Of a DNA stretch of 43,800 nucleotides, positions 33,885-43,744 are shown in pieces. Under the pieces are notes generated by a model. That model was not told where the DNA came from and did no database searches. It was given only the letters and a program-made list of their open reading frames with translations. Every line of letters begins with the position of its first letter. Position 1 is the stretch's first letter. The stretch comes from CAYMAZ01 sp964428185 (GTDB taxonomy: Bacteria > Bacteroidota > Bacteroidia > Bacteroidales > DTU049), in NCBI GenBank assembly GCA_964428185.1, contig CAYRXH010000012.1, forward strand, positions 1 through 43,800, read 5' to 3'. The position numbers and the translations under genes are program-made.

Positions 33885-36800
33885 TTATTGCTGTCCTGTT
33901 AACCATATCTGATAATAATTCTGGAAAATGGCACCGGCCTGAGTAGCCAGTTCTTCACGTTTATATAATTCTGCCACCTGCATAATTCTGCTGGTAATAG
34001 CAAGTGACTGTTCCTTTTCATCAGCAATAAGCCTTGCTTTTTTTCCTTTGAATGCAAAGAAGAACTTCAGGTTTTCTTCCTGAATCTGAAGCAGGCGATA
34101 CAGAATTGGATCTCCTTTTTCAGGAACTCCGGCCTTATAGTATGATTCTGCAATAGGCATTACAAAATAATTGTATGGAACGGTTTCGTCAGGCATCAGC
34201 TGCACGGCTTTATCCAGTGTTTCCAGGGCTCTTACAGTATCCCCTTCAATCATCAGCTGATCAGCGAGTCTTGAAAAATTATTCCTGAAATTCATACACA
34301 TTCTTCGGTTTGTTTCATCAAGATACACTCCTGTCTGACCCAGATTTCCCCACCGAAAATCATGAACCATCTTTTGGTACATTTTTTCAGTATGCAGACG
34401 CCCGGTAAATCCTTGTTTCTGTCCTGCTGTTTTTATTGGAACCAGCCTGTATGTCAAACCTTCCAGCTGGAAATATTCCTGAAGACCAAAATATGCATCA
34501 TCGCCTGTAGTAATTGCAAAGTAAACCGGACGTTCCCAGTTGTTGTGAGCAAGAAGGTCGAGAAGCATCACTCCGTTTTTATATAGCGCTGTACGGTTGA
34601 TAGTCCAGTCAACATTATCAACGATAAGGTGTGCATCTTCGGGAGAAACTGTTCCGTTTTCAACAACTTTCGCTGAGTCAACAGGTATTCTGAAATTTTG
34701 TGTTGGGAAAAAGTCAAATGAACGTCCCTGATTGATAAGTTTCAGTCGTTCAGGCTGCTTGTGAATCAGGTCAAACAAATCTTTTGCGTTCACATATTCA
34801 GTGGTGTCCTTGCCAAGCAGATAGACAACATCGTAACTTCCTGACTGATATTGATGTTCCTGAAGTGAGAAGGGTACCGGCAACCCATCATGATAGACGT
34901 TTCTCTTCATGGAATTGATATACCAGTCTGTATTGAGCAGGCTGAGATTGACAACTCTCACGTCTGTTCTGTATCCTTCAACTTCCTGGATATACCAAAG
35001 GGGAAAAGTATCATTATCGCCATTGGTAAACAGTATGGCATTTGGCTCACAACTGTCAAGGTAATTCCGTGCTATTTCACGTGCTGTATATCTTTCAGAA
35101 CGGTCATGATCATCCCAGTTCTCCTTTGCCAGCACATAGGGAACCGCAATTGTGGATAACATAATTGCGATAAAGATTGAGGCCATCCCCTGATTCAGAT
35201 ATTTTCTGATGGCATGATTCAGCCCAAGAACTCCAAGTCCGATCCATATGGCAAATGCATAAAATGAGGCTGCATAGGCATAGTCACGTTCGCGGGGCTG
35301 AAAAGGAGTCTGATTCAGATAGATGACAATGGCAAGGCCGGTCATAACAAATAAAATTCCAACCACAAAAGCATCCTTTTTTCTGACCATAAGGTGATAC
35401 AGCAAGCCTCCGAGACCCAGTAATAAGGGAAGCAGATAATAGCGGTTGCGGGCAGGATTGGATTTCATGTTTTCAGGATACAATTCCTGTGGTCCAAGTC
35501 GGTTATCAAGAAAATTGATTCCTGAAATCCAGTTTCCGTCAACGAGATTTCCATGTCCCTGGATGTCATTCTGGCGACCTGCAAAATTCCACATAAAATA
35601 GCGCAGATACATATGCCCCACCTGATAACTGAAAAAGAACCTCAGGTTTTCACCGAAGGAAGGTTTTTTGATCATCCGGGTCTCGTAACCATTGTTATAT
35701 GCCACCATTGTGCCTTTGACCTTTCCCCAGTTTTCATATCCGCTGATATGATGAGATTCGGATGAGCTCCACATACGGGGAAAGACGGTACAGAAGTCTT
35801 TTACATATTTAGGTTTGGTTCCTTCACGCTTATCAATAATTACATATTTTTTAAGTTCAGTATCTTTTTTATAAATCGGACTTCTGTCACCCCATTTTTC
35901 TCTTGACAGGGGGGCTGTATAATATGGTCCGTAAAGAAGAGGAGTATCACCATATTGTTCACGTTGAAGATAAGCCAGCAGATTAATTGCATTTGATGGA
36001 TTATTCTCATCAATGGGTGTTTCTGCATTTGAGCGGATTATTAACAGAAAATAGGTTGAATAGCCAATGAGAAGCAGCATAAAAGATTTCAATACAAGAT
36101 TGAATATCAGTTTGTTTCGTTTGGTAGTGTAATAAATACCCCATGCAAGCCCACCAATCAGCAGGGTCAGATAAATAATGGTTCCACTGTTGAAGGGAAG
36201 ACGGATTGAGTTAATGAAAAACAGCTCAAATTGTCCTGCCAGAACCACAACTCCAGGAATAAGTACGTACAGAATCAATCCCAGAAGAATAAAACCAAAC
36301 AGACCAGCTGCAATAAATCCCCTGTATGAAAATTTAAATTTATTGAAATAAACAATGTAAACAATTGCAGGAAGAGCAAGCAGATTGAGAAGGTGAACCC
36401 CAATAGACAAACCTACAAGATAGGCAATAAATAACATCCAGCGGTTTGCCCGCGGTGATTCGGACTGCTCGTCCCATTTGAGAGCGGCCCAGAAAGTAGC
36501 AGCAGTAAAAAAAGAGGAGAGAGCATACACCTCGCCTTCAACTGCCGAAAACCAGAAAGTATCGGTAAATGTATATGCAAGAGCACCCACTGCTGCAGAT
36601 CCGAAAATGCATAATTTCTGATATAATGTGATTTCTTGCTCATTGGCTTTTAAAACAATTTTTTTGGCCAGAAGTGTGATAGTCCAGAACAGAAACATAA
36701 TGGTCAGACCACTTGATATTGCAGAAAGCATATTGACCATAAATGCCACATTTTCAGTATTTCCGAAGGCTAACATGGAAAAAATCCTACCAAGAATCTG

Positions 36801-36971
36801 AAAAGTAGGTGCTCCAGGGGGGTGGCCTACCTGCAATTTGTAGGATGTTGCAATGTACTCACCACAATCCCAGAAACTGGCCGTGGGTTCTGCAGTTAAA
36901 ATATAAACAGTTGATGCAACCAAAAATAACAGCCATCCTCCGGCGTTGTTAATAAGTTTGTATGCTTTCAT
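33885..36971 (-). CDS. DUF2723 polytopic membrane protein (glycosyltransferase-like)
   Basis: A 1028-residue membrane protein from the preferred ATG at 36971 (MKAYKLINNAGGW); an open frame reaches an ATG at 37073 but adds 34 polar residues not seen in homologs. About twelve membrane helices fill residues 10-350 and 500-640, followed by a soluble C-terminal region with TPR-like helices. The N-terminal loop EPTASFWDCGEYIATSYKLQ and GHPPGAP are DUF2723 hallmarks, reminiscent of the acidic first loop of GT-C enzymes such as protein O-mannosyltransferases. A lipid-linked sugar transferase role is therefore suspected but unproven. A further motif is FTNGDNDTFPLWYIQEVEGY. The polysaccharide deacetylase gene downstream fits a glycan role. 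Confidence 0.85.
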   Translation of the reverse strand: MKAYKLINNAGGWLLFLVASTVYILTAEPTASFWDCGEYIATSYKLQVGHPPGAPTFQILGRIFSMLAFGNTENVAFMVNMLSAISSGLTIMFLFWTITLLAKKIVLKANEQEITLYQKLCIFGSAAVGALAYTFTDTFWFSAVEGEVYALSSFFTAATFWAALKWDEQSESPRANRWMLFIAYLVGLSIGVHLLNLLALPAIVYIVYFNKFKFSYRGFIAAGLFGFILLGLILYVLIPGVVVLAGQFELFFINSIRLPFNSGTIIYLTLLIGGLAWGIYYTTKRNKLIFNLVLKSFMLLLIGYSTYFLLIIRSNAETPIDENNPSNAINLLAYLQREQYGDTPLLYGPYYTAPLSREKWGDRSPIYKKDTELKKYVIIDKREGTKPKYVKDFCTVFPRMWSSSESHHISGYENWGKVKGTMVAYNNGYETRMIKKPSFGENLRFFFSYQVGHMYLRYFMWNFAGRQNDIQGHGNLVDGNWISGINFLDNRLGPQELYPENMKSNPARNRYYLLPLLLGLGGLLYHLMVRKKDAFVVGILFVMTGLAIVIYLNQTPFQPRERDYAYAASFYAFAIWIGLGVLGLNHAIRKYLNQGMASIFIAIMLSTIAVPYVLAKENWDDHDRSERYTAREIARNYLDSCEPNAILFTNGDNDTFPLWYIQEVEGYRTDVRVVNLSLLNTDWYINSMKRNVYHDGLPVPFSLQEHQYQSGSYDVVYLLGKDTTEYVNAKDLFDLIHKQPERLKLINQGRSFDFFPTQNFRIPVDSAKVVENGTVSPEDAHLIVDNVDWTINRTALYKNGVMLLDLLAHNNWERPVYFAITTGDDAYFGLQEYFQLEGLTYRLVPIKTAGQKQGFTGRLHTEKMYQKMVHDFRWGNLGQTGVYLDETNRRMCMNFRNNFSRLADQLMIEGDTVRALETLDKAVQLMPDETVPYNYFVMPIAESYYKAGVPEKGDPILYRLLQIQEENLKFFFAFKGKKARLIADEKEQSLAITSRIMQVAELYKREELATQAGAIFQNYYQIWLTGQQ

Positions 36972-37168
36972 GTGGATAAAAATTTTAAACTGCGAATATA
37001 CAGCTTTTTCTTTACACTCCTCATACAAAATACACCCTCCCATTTTCTGTCTGACATTGTCATGCAAATACACTTATTTTGCATCAGCAGATTCAATAAA
37101 TTTTTTTGGTGAAAATGCACAATCTTTTTCAAAGAAAAATGTTATTTTTACATGTTTTTTTCAATGTC

Positions 37169-40100
37169 ATGGAACGAAAATGTAGCTTCATTATTGTAAT
37201 TTTCCTTGTCGGTATTCTTTCTATGCCTGCAGGAGCACAGTTCTATAACGGACTGCAAATGACTTTCGGAAAAAATAGGGTGCAGTACAGTACTGAAAAA
37301 ATCTGGTCACACTTCAGATTTGAAAATTTTGATACGTATTTTTATCAGGGAGGAAAGGAACTTGCCATTCAGGCTGCCAAGTATGCAGAATTTATTCTTC
37401 CTGATATTCAAAAAAAAATTGAATATTATCTTGATGTCAAGTTGCAGTTCGTGATTTTTAATTCAATGTCCGATATGAAAGAAAGCAATATCGGGCTTGC
37501 TGATGAAGATCAGTATAATATTGGGGGAATCACACAGGTGATCGGAAGAACAGTGATTTTATATTTTGATGGCAATTCAAGAAATTTTGAACAGCAAATC
37601 AGGAAGGGGATTGCCAGTGTCCTTGTCAATCAGATGCTTTACGGACAGGAAATTGGTGCCAACATTAAAAATTCTGCACTCTTGTTTCTTCCACCTTGGT
37701 TCACTGAAGGGCTGGTCAGCTATATCGCCGATGACTGGACAACGTCTCTTGACAATACTGCCCGCGATGGATTTCTCTCAGGTCGTTATAGGAAATTCAA
37801 CAACCTTACTGGGTATGATGTTGTGGTTGCGGGTCATTCACTTTGGAAATATATCAGTGATAAATATGGGGAGCATGCCATCCCGAATATTGTTTACATG
37901 ACAAAAATTTCAAGAAGTGTTGAAAATGGATTTCTTTATTTTCTTGGAACATCCTTTAAAAATTTAAGTGCCGAATGGTTTCTTTACTATTCCGAAAAGT
38001 ATAAGGCAGACAGCGACATCAGAAGCATGCCTCCTGAGGCTTCAGAAATACCTTTGAAATTGAAGCAGGAAGAAATTGTTTTGCACTTTAAGGCCAGCCC
38101 CGACGGAAAATATTTTGCATATACCACCGATAATCTGAATAAAAAATGTATCTGGATTGTCGATGCACAGACAGGAAAACGGAAACGGATTTTTAAAACC
38201 GGGTATCGTATCGATGAAGAACGGGACATGTCATACCCTCTGCTTGCATGGCACCCCAGGGGAGAACTGCTTGCTTTTCTGATAGAAAAAAAAGGAATTA
38301 TTCATTTGTATTATTACCTTCCCGAAACCAACAAAATTGAACGACAGTCTATTTTTGGAGTTCATAAAATACATGCAATGAGCTATTCTCCAAATGGACT
38401 CTCTCTCCTCGTTTCAGCTACAGTAAACGGACAATCAGATATCTTTCTGTACCATCTTGCCTCAAAAACCTTTGAGCAAATAACAAAGGATATTTATGAT
38501 GATATTGATCCCAGATTTGTACAAAATGGTCGTTACATTGCCTTTTCGTCAAATAGAGCATCTGATACCCTTGTTTTTGATGTTGAAACCAACATGAAGG
38601 ACTATTCCGTTACGCCCCGGAAATCAGACCACTTTAATATCTATCTTTACAACTATGGCACCAGATCCCCCATATTATGGAAAGTCACTGACCTGAAGAC
38701 TGGAGATGCAACACAGCCTTTGCCTGTTTCAAAAAACACAATACAGTTTCTAAGCGATCAGAACGGCATCAGCAATCTTTACTTTGCTCAGACTGATAGT
38801 GCCATCAGTTATGTGGATACTATTATTCATTACAGGTATTTTTCAACAATTTCACCAGCAAGTGATTTCTCTAGGGGGATAATACAGCATGATGTAGATG
38901 ACAGGGGAGAAGCGTTGACGCAGATTTTTTACGCTGATCAGACGTATTCAGTTTATTTGAATAAGGAAAGCCCTAATCAGATGATACTTCCGGTGAATCC
39001 TAAAAATACCTTTTATATGGATGAAATCATTTCTGATCTTGAGTTGAAAAAAAATGCGGTCATTCCCAATACTGCCGGATCCAAACAATCTTATCCGATT
39101 ACTCCCAAAGACACCTCAAAAGTTAATATCAATAATTATATTTTCAGAGGATACCGCACCGGTGGCACAGATACCACTAAGACAAAGGATACTTCAGTTG
39201 TTAAAAAGCCCGATGTAAAAAAAGATACAACTCAAACACCTTCCTTTGTGCTACCTTATCAGAGAAATTATGATGTGGAATTCTCAATCAATCAATTAGT
39301 TAGTCAGCTCGATTACAGTTTTTTGAATTATTCCTATCAGTTGTTTTCTGGGCCCGGTCCCGTATTTCTCAGTCCCGGAATTAATGCTTTTTTCAAAATT
39401 GGAATCAATGACCTACTTGAAGACTACAGAATAATAGGAGGATTAAGACTTTCCTTCAATTTCAGGAACAATGAGTATTTTCTTGGCTTTGAGAATTACA
39501 AGGGGCGCCTGGATAAGAAAATTATTTTTCACAGACAGGGATACGAGCAGTTTACGGAAACAAATTATATCCAACATAAACAGAACAGTATTCATTATAT
39601 CATTCAGCATCCTTTTAACAATGTCTTGGCTTTGCGTACCTCGTTCCTGCTCAGGCAAAACAAAGCCCATTATATGTCAATTGATTATCAGAATCTGCTC
39701 AAACCCAGTATTGGTGATTACTGGGGCGGTGCCAAAGCTGAGCTGGTATTTGATAATACAAGAAATCCTCAGCTCAATATTTATTATGGTCAACGATGGA
39801 AAATGTGGGTGGAATACCTACAATATCTTTCGAAAGAGCCAACAAATCTTGGTGTTGTCGGATTTGATTACAGGCATTATGCAAAAATTCACAGAAATTT
39901 CATCTGGGCGAACAGAATCGCAGCAAGCTCATCCATGGGCAACAGCAAACTGATATATTTTCTGGGAGGTGTCGATAACTGGTTGTTTCCCAGATTTAAC
40001 TACAATATCAATATTTCCCACGATAAAAATTATGTATTCCAGACCCTGGCAACGAATATGAGGGGATTTGATCAGAATATCAGAAACGGGAATAGTTTTA

Positions 40101-40450
40101 CTGTGATAAACAGCGAGTTGCGGATGCCGATTTTCAGTTATCTGATGAACCGCCCACTCAGATCAGAATTTTTCAACAACTTTCAGATTGTTGGTTTTGG
40201 TGATATTGGAACTGCATGGGAGGGAGTCAATCCCTTTTCTGAAGACAACAGTTTATTTACTCATATAGTTTATTCTAATCCTGTAACTGTGGTTGTGAGA
40301 CGTCAGAAAAATCCTATAGTAGGTGGATTTGGTGCCGGAATCAGAAGCAAGATACTGGGATATTTTCTGAAAACTGATCTCGCATGGGGCCTTGAAGATG
40401 GAAAAATCAGTAAACCAATCTTTTATTTATCACTTAGTTTGGACTTCTAA
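37169..40450 (+). CDS. Peptidase-like / TolB-like propeller / outer-membrane barrel fusion protein
   Basis: A 1093-residue exported protein from the ATG at 37169 (signal MERKCSFIIVIFLVGILS, cleavage near GAQ). A TTG at 37106 is also in frame but adds 21 residues before the signal. Residues about 45-265 resemble the MA-type metallopeptidase domain (LPPWFTEGLVSYIADDW), but the expected HExxH site reads GIASVLVNQ, so it is probably inactive. Residues about 300-560 are TolB/PD40-like propeller blades (SPDGKYFAYTTD, PRFVQNGRYIAFSSNR). A low-complexity Thr/Lys/Asp linker follows. Residues about 700-1093 look like a 16-stranded Omp85/BamA-type barrel ending in YLSLSLDF. This architecture is often labelled Tol biopolymer transport protein in Bacteroidota; function is unknown. 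The M20 gene follows after three bases. Confidence 0.82.
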   Translation: MERKCSFIIVIFLVGILSMPAGAQFYNGLQMTFGKNRVQYSTEKIWSHFRFENFDTYFYQGGKELAIQAAKYAEFILPDIQKKIEYYLDVKLQFVIFNSMSDMKESNIGLADEDQYNIGGITQVIGRTVILYFDGNSRNFEQQIRKGIASVLVNQMLYGQEIGANIKNSALLFLPPWFTEGLVSYIADDWTTSLDNTARDGFLSGRYRKFNNLTGYDVVVAGHSLWKYISDKYGEHAIPNIVYMTKISRSVENGFLYFLGTSFKNLSAEWFLYYSEKYKADSDIRSMPPEASEIPLKLKQEEIVLHFKASPDGKYFAYTTDNLNKKCIWIVDAQTGKRKRIFKTGYRIDEERDMSYPLLAWHPRGELLAFLIEKKGIIHLYYYLPETNKIERQSIFGVHKIHAMSYSPNGLSLLVSATVNGQSDIFLYHLASKTFEQITKDIYDDIDPRFVQNGRYIAFSSNRASDTLVFDVETNMKDYSVTPRKSDHFNIYLYNYGTRSPILWKVTDLKTGDATQPLPVSKNTIQFLSDQNGISNLYFAQTDSAISYVDTIIHYRYFSTISPASDFSRGIIQHDVDDRGEALTQIFYADQTYSVYLNKESPNQMILPVNPKNTFYMDEIISDLELKKNAVIPNTAGSKQSYPITPKDTSKVNINNYIFRGYRTGGTDTTKTKDTSVVKKPDVKKDTTQTPSFVLPYQRNYDVEFSINQLVSQLDYSFLNYSYQLFSGPGPVFLSPGINAFFKIGINDLLEDYRIIGGLRLSFNFRNNEYFLGFENYKGRLDKKIIFHRQGYEQFTETNYIQHKQNSIHYIIQHPFNNVLALRTSFLLRQNKAHYMSIDYQNLLKPSIGDYWGGAKAELVFDNTRNPQLNIYYGQRWKMWVEYLQYLSKEPTNLGVVGFDYRHYAKIHRNFIWANRIAASSSMGNSKLIYFLGGVDNWLFPRFNYNINISHDKNYVFQTLATNMRGFDQNIRNGNSFTVINSELRMPIFSYLMNRPLRSEFFNNFQIVGFGDIGTAWEGVNPFSEDNSLFTHIVYSNPVTVVVRRQKNPIVGGFGAGIRSKILGYFLKTDLAWGLEDGKISKPIFYLSLSLDF

Positions 40451-40453
40451 TCA

Positions 40454-41641
40454 ATGAATCAATTGTATCTGAAAATCTATCAGCAAATTCCTCTTATTCA
40501 GAAGAAAGCGGTTTCATACAGACAGTATCTTCATGCCAATCCCGAATTATCCGGGAAAGAAATTCAAACGTCCAGTTTTATTGAAAAAACACTCAGAGAG
40601 CTGGGAATTGATGACATCATTCACTATGACAATTATGGACTGTCTGCATTCATAGAAGGAAGTCAGAGTGGGCCTATAATTGGTGTCAGAGCCGAAATGG
40701 ATGCGCTTCCACTTGAGGAAGCCAATGATGTGAGTTATGCATCGAAAAGCAGGGGTGTAATGCATGCCTGTGGGCATGATGTTCACATGAGCATTCTTCT
40801 GGGGCTTGCCGAAGTGCTTCTTCAGTGTCAGTCAGAACTTCCTATTGGAGGGGTGAAGCTCATCTTTCAGCCTTCCGAAGAAACACTTCCAGGGGGTGCA
40901 CTCTCAATGATTGAAAACGGAGTGCTTGAAAATCCCAGGGTAGATTTTATGCTGGCACTTCATGTACTCCCCGAGATGAAAGCAGGGAACGTGGGTTTCA
41001 GAAAAGGAATGTATATGGCATCGGGTGATGAAATCTATATTACGCTGCTTGGGAAGGGTGGGCATGCCGCCATGCCCCATCTTTTGAATGATCCTGTTGT
41101 TTGTGCTGCTCAGATTGTTTCATCAATGCAGCAGGTCATCAGCAGAAGAGCATCTCCTGAAATTCCCTCTGTGCTCAGCTTCGGACGATTTATAGCCAAC
41201 GGACGAACCAATGTGATTCCTGATGTTGTTGAAATTGAAGGAACATTCAGAACCTTTGATGAAAAATGGAGAACCAGAGCACATGGTTTGATTACTGACA
41301 TCGCTATAAATACTGCTGAAGCAAGCGATATCAGTGCAGACGTGAAAATCATTAAGGGTTATCCTGTCCTTATTAATAATGAAGAACTAACAGAAAAAGT
41401 GATGTCAACAGCTCGCAATACTTTTGGGAATGAACATATTGAAGAACTCCCGCTAAGAATGACTGCTGATGATTTTGCATATTATACCCATAAGATTCCA
41501 TCCTGCTATATGAGATTAGGAACCGGGAGCGGCGTGGCAAGTGAAACAAGATATCTGCATACTCCCTTGTTTGATATTGATGACAAAAGTATTTTAACCG
41601 GAATTGCTTTGCTTTCAGCAGTTCTTTGTGAAGGTGTATAA
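40454..41641 (+). CDS. M20 family metal-dependent amidohydrolase (N-acyl amino acid / hippurate hydrolase-like)
   Basis: A 395-residue cytoplasmic zinc amidohydrolase of the M20D type, which hydrolyses N-acyl amino acids. Metal ligands and the catalytic acid are visible as C106 and H108 in MHACGHDVHM, E142/E143 in QPSEETLPGGA, the histidine in LALHVLPEMKAG and the late histidine in YLHTPLFDID. The dimerisation domain runs from about 185 to 300 (GKGGHAAMP onward). It is separated from the barrel fusion gene by only three bases, so the two are co-transcribed and probably co-translated. The substrate is unknown. Confidence 0.92.
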   Translation: MNQLYLKIYQQIPLIQKKAVSYRQYLHANPELSGKEIQTSSFIEKTLRELGIDDIIHYDNYGLSAFIEGSQSGPIIGVRAEMDALPLEEANDVSYASKSRGVMHACGHDVHMSILLGLAEVLLQCQSELPIGGVKLIFQPSEETLPGGALSMIENGVLENPRVDFMLALHVLPEMKAGNVGFRKGMYMASGDEIYITLLGKGGHAAMPHLLNDPVVCAAQIVSSMQQVISRRASPEIPSVLSFGRFIANGRTNVIPDVVEIEGTFRTFDEKWRTRAHGLITDIAINTAEASDISADVKIIKGYPVLINNEELTEKVMSTARNTFGNEHIEELPLRMTADDFAYYTHKIPSCYMRLGTGSGVASETRYLHTPLFDIDDKSILTGIALLSAVLCEGV

Positions 41642-41664
41642 TGGGGGTTTCCGGAAAAGGGGTT

Positions 41665-42438
41665 CTATTGCGATTTATTTACTGTGACATGAATACTGCT
41701 GACAATCTTTTTTGCAGTAGTAATCGTATGCAGAGATGAATACAAATTCCCGTTGATGCCAGAGTAATGACTGTGTCCAACAAGATGCAGGGTTTTTGTT
41801 ACTGGGAGTGAATCAGGAAAAATAACATCACTGGCATAAATCAGTGCAGGTTGTCCGGAAGTCTTATAGTCCTTGTCATCAGGATATCTGTTGTTGGTCC
41901 AAAATTCATTGAAATCAAAAAACTGATTGATCTCAAACCATACTCTGAACGGATCGTTGAGGGTTTTCTCCGTTGCTGATTTCAAAATGAAATCCCCTTT
42001 CGGAGTTGCTCCGGTATAAACATCAGCTACAGGGTTTTTTGGAGTAGGAAAGGGATCCTCATTTCGTGCAACAGAATTCTGTTTGTGTGCCCAGTAAGGC
42101 AGAGTTGCAGGTCTTCTGAGCGGTCCTGAAACCCATTGTCCTTCGTTGGTAGTTGCATGGGCGAACTTTCCCTTGGCAACCGACAAGGCCACGTAGAGAG
42201 TCTGAATGAAATTCCCCTCAATGTCTTCAACCCAAGCCGCCATCAGGGGATAATTGTGTTCGGACCCCTTTATAAATTGAAGTTCAATACTATAGCCGCT
42301 GTAATCATTTACTGTGGAAAATATCAATGAATCGCCTGTCATGGCATTTTCTTTTGTTTTGCAGTTGCCAAATAATATTGCTGCCAGAATTCCTGCAGTG
42401 AATACCACATATAATCCAAAGTGAATTGATCGTTTCAT
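41665..42438 (-). CDS. DUF2271-like exported protein paired with a TonB receptor
   Basis: A 257-residue protein with an N-terminal hydrophobic segment ending near FGNCKTKEN; the cysteine could be a lipid site, though asparagine before it is atypical. The stretch LMAAWVEDIEGNFIQTLYV is like the core of DUF2271 proteins, which often accompany iron- or heme-related TonB receptors and PepSY reductases; this resemblance is from memory and moderate. Further recognisable sequence: DVYTGATPKGDFILKS and LHLVGHSHYSG, the latter with two histidines. It starts 14 bases after the truncated TonB receptor gene on the same strand, so the two form an operon. Confidence 0.6.
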   Translation of the reverse strand: MKRSIHFGLYVVFTAGILAAILFGNCKTKENAMTGDSLIFSTVNDYSGYSIELQFIKGSEHNYPLMAAWVEDIEGNFIQTLYVALSVAKGKFAHATTNEGQWVSGPLRRPATLPYWAHKQNSVARNEDPFPTPKNPVADVYTGATPKGDFILKSATEKTLNDPFRVWFEINQFFDFNEFWTNNRYPDDKDYKTSGQPALIYASDVIFPDSLPVTKTLHLVGHSHYSGINGNLYSSLHTITTAKKIVSSIHVTVNKSQ

Positions 42439-42451
42439 AAGACGAAATTAT

Positions 42452-43744
42452 TTAAAATTCAATAATGATTCCCAAAGTTGGAATGATTGTTCCTGAAGTA
42501 TTCAGAAGGGTCTTCAAAACATAAATCTGCTCTTCAACCGGAGCACCTGGGTTGCTGATAAGCGGAGCACCTGATGAATCAGTTTCACGAACCAGAAAAT
42601 CCTGCCCTTTTGCTTTGAAATTATAGGCATTCTGAATATCCAGATAAAAATTTAGTGTTGATTTATTCAGGAAGTATTCTTTGTCAATTCTGAAATCCAA
42701 CTGATGAGCACCCGGGAGACGCTCAGAATTAAATCTGCTGTAATCCAGATAGCCACGCCCCTGTGCATCCCAGGCCAGAACATTGGCTGATAACTCCTCG
42801 TCGTATGGTGTGTAGGGAGATCCTCCTGCATACCGCCATTTGAGTCCTATCGTCCAGTTCCTGTCAAAGTTTCTCGTAAACAAAATATTCAGCAGATGCC
42901 TCTGATCCCATGCTGTGGGTACATATACGCCATTCATATCTTTAAATTCACTGTAAACAAAGGTGTAGGATGCAACAAATGAATACTTTCCGAATTTTTT
43001 AGAACGGGCAAGAATTTCAAATCCATAGGCACGACCCTCGCCAGTTGATAACACATCTTCATCACCAACAACTCCAAAATCACCACCCTTATTAACAAGT
43101 GAGATGGAATCACTGACTGAGAATGGATACGCTGAATAAAGCTTGTAAAACCCTTCTGCAACAAATTGTGTATTGTCAGAATATAGAAAGTCAAAACCCG
43201 CTGAACCTTGAGTAGAACCAATGTATTTTAAGTCATTCAGTTTGTTGACCAGAACATTTTCAGCATTCCTGTAACCAAGGGTAGTATAGGCAGGTAACTG
43301 ATAGAAGTGACCTGCTCCCATATTGAATGAAATTCTGTCACTGACGGGCATTGTTAAACCTATTCTGGGAGATAACTGCTTCAGCGGATTGGACATGGAA
43401 CCGGAATAGGAATTGAAATCTGTTCGCAAGCCCGCTGTGTACCTGAGTAACTTAAATGATCCTGAATGCTGGATAAATCCGGAACCCTTGTAGAGGTCAA
43501 GAGCAGAAAAATAATCAATGATGCCTGTTGTGCCTTCAGCAAAAATTCTCTGATAGGTTGAGTTCAGATATCTTGCATATTCACTTCCGATTCCGAAGGT
43601 CAGTCTCGACTGCTCCCTGATAATGGTTCTTTCAACTCTGAATTTGTTTTCGATCTCATCAGAAGTATAATTCTGGATGAATCCCAAAGTTTCATCATTA
43701 TTGAGATACTTGTATGATTTGTTGCGGAGCATGTTGCGGCTCAA
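42452..43744 (-). pseudogene. TonB-dependent receptor, C-terminal barrel only (5' truncated or frameshifted)
   Basis: The 430-codon frame encodes the later strands of a TonB-dependent receptor barrel (FGIGSEYARYLN, LRYTAGLRTDFNSYSGSM, QLSPRIGLTMPVS, WDQRHLLNILFTRNF, and the terminal IIPTLGIIIEF). Signal peptide, carboxypeptidase-like domain and plug are missing; intact receptors have 700-900 residues. The frame opens at a TTG (43744; first ATG 43732) and is preceded by in-frame TGA at 43750-43748 and TAA at 43759-43757. One other minus frame is open to the window edge, so a frameshift near 43745 is possible. Truncation or a sequencing error are the alternatives. The barrel part itself shows no further damage. 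It is followed by the DUF2271-like gene after 13 bases. Confidence 0.7.
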
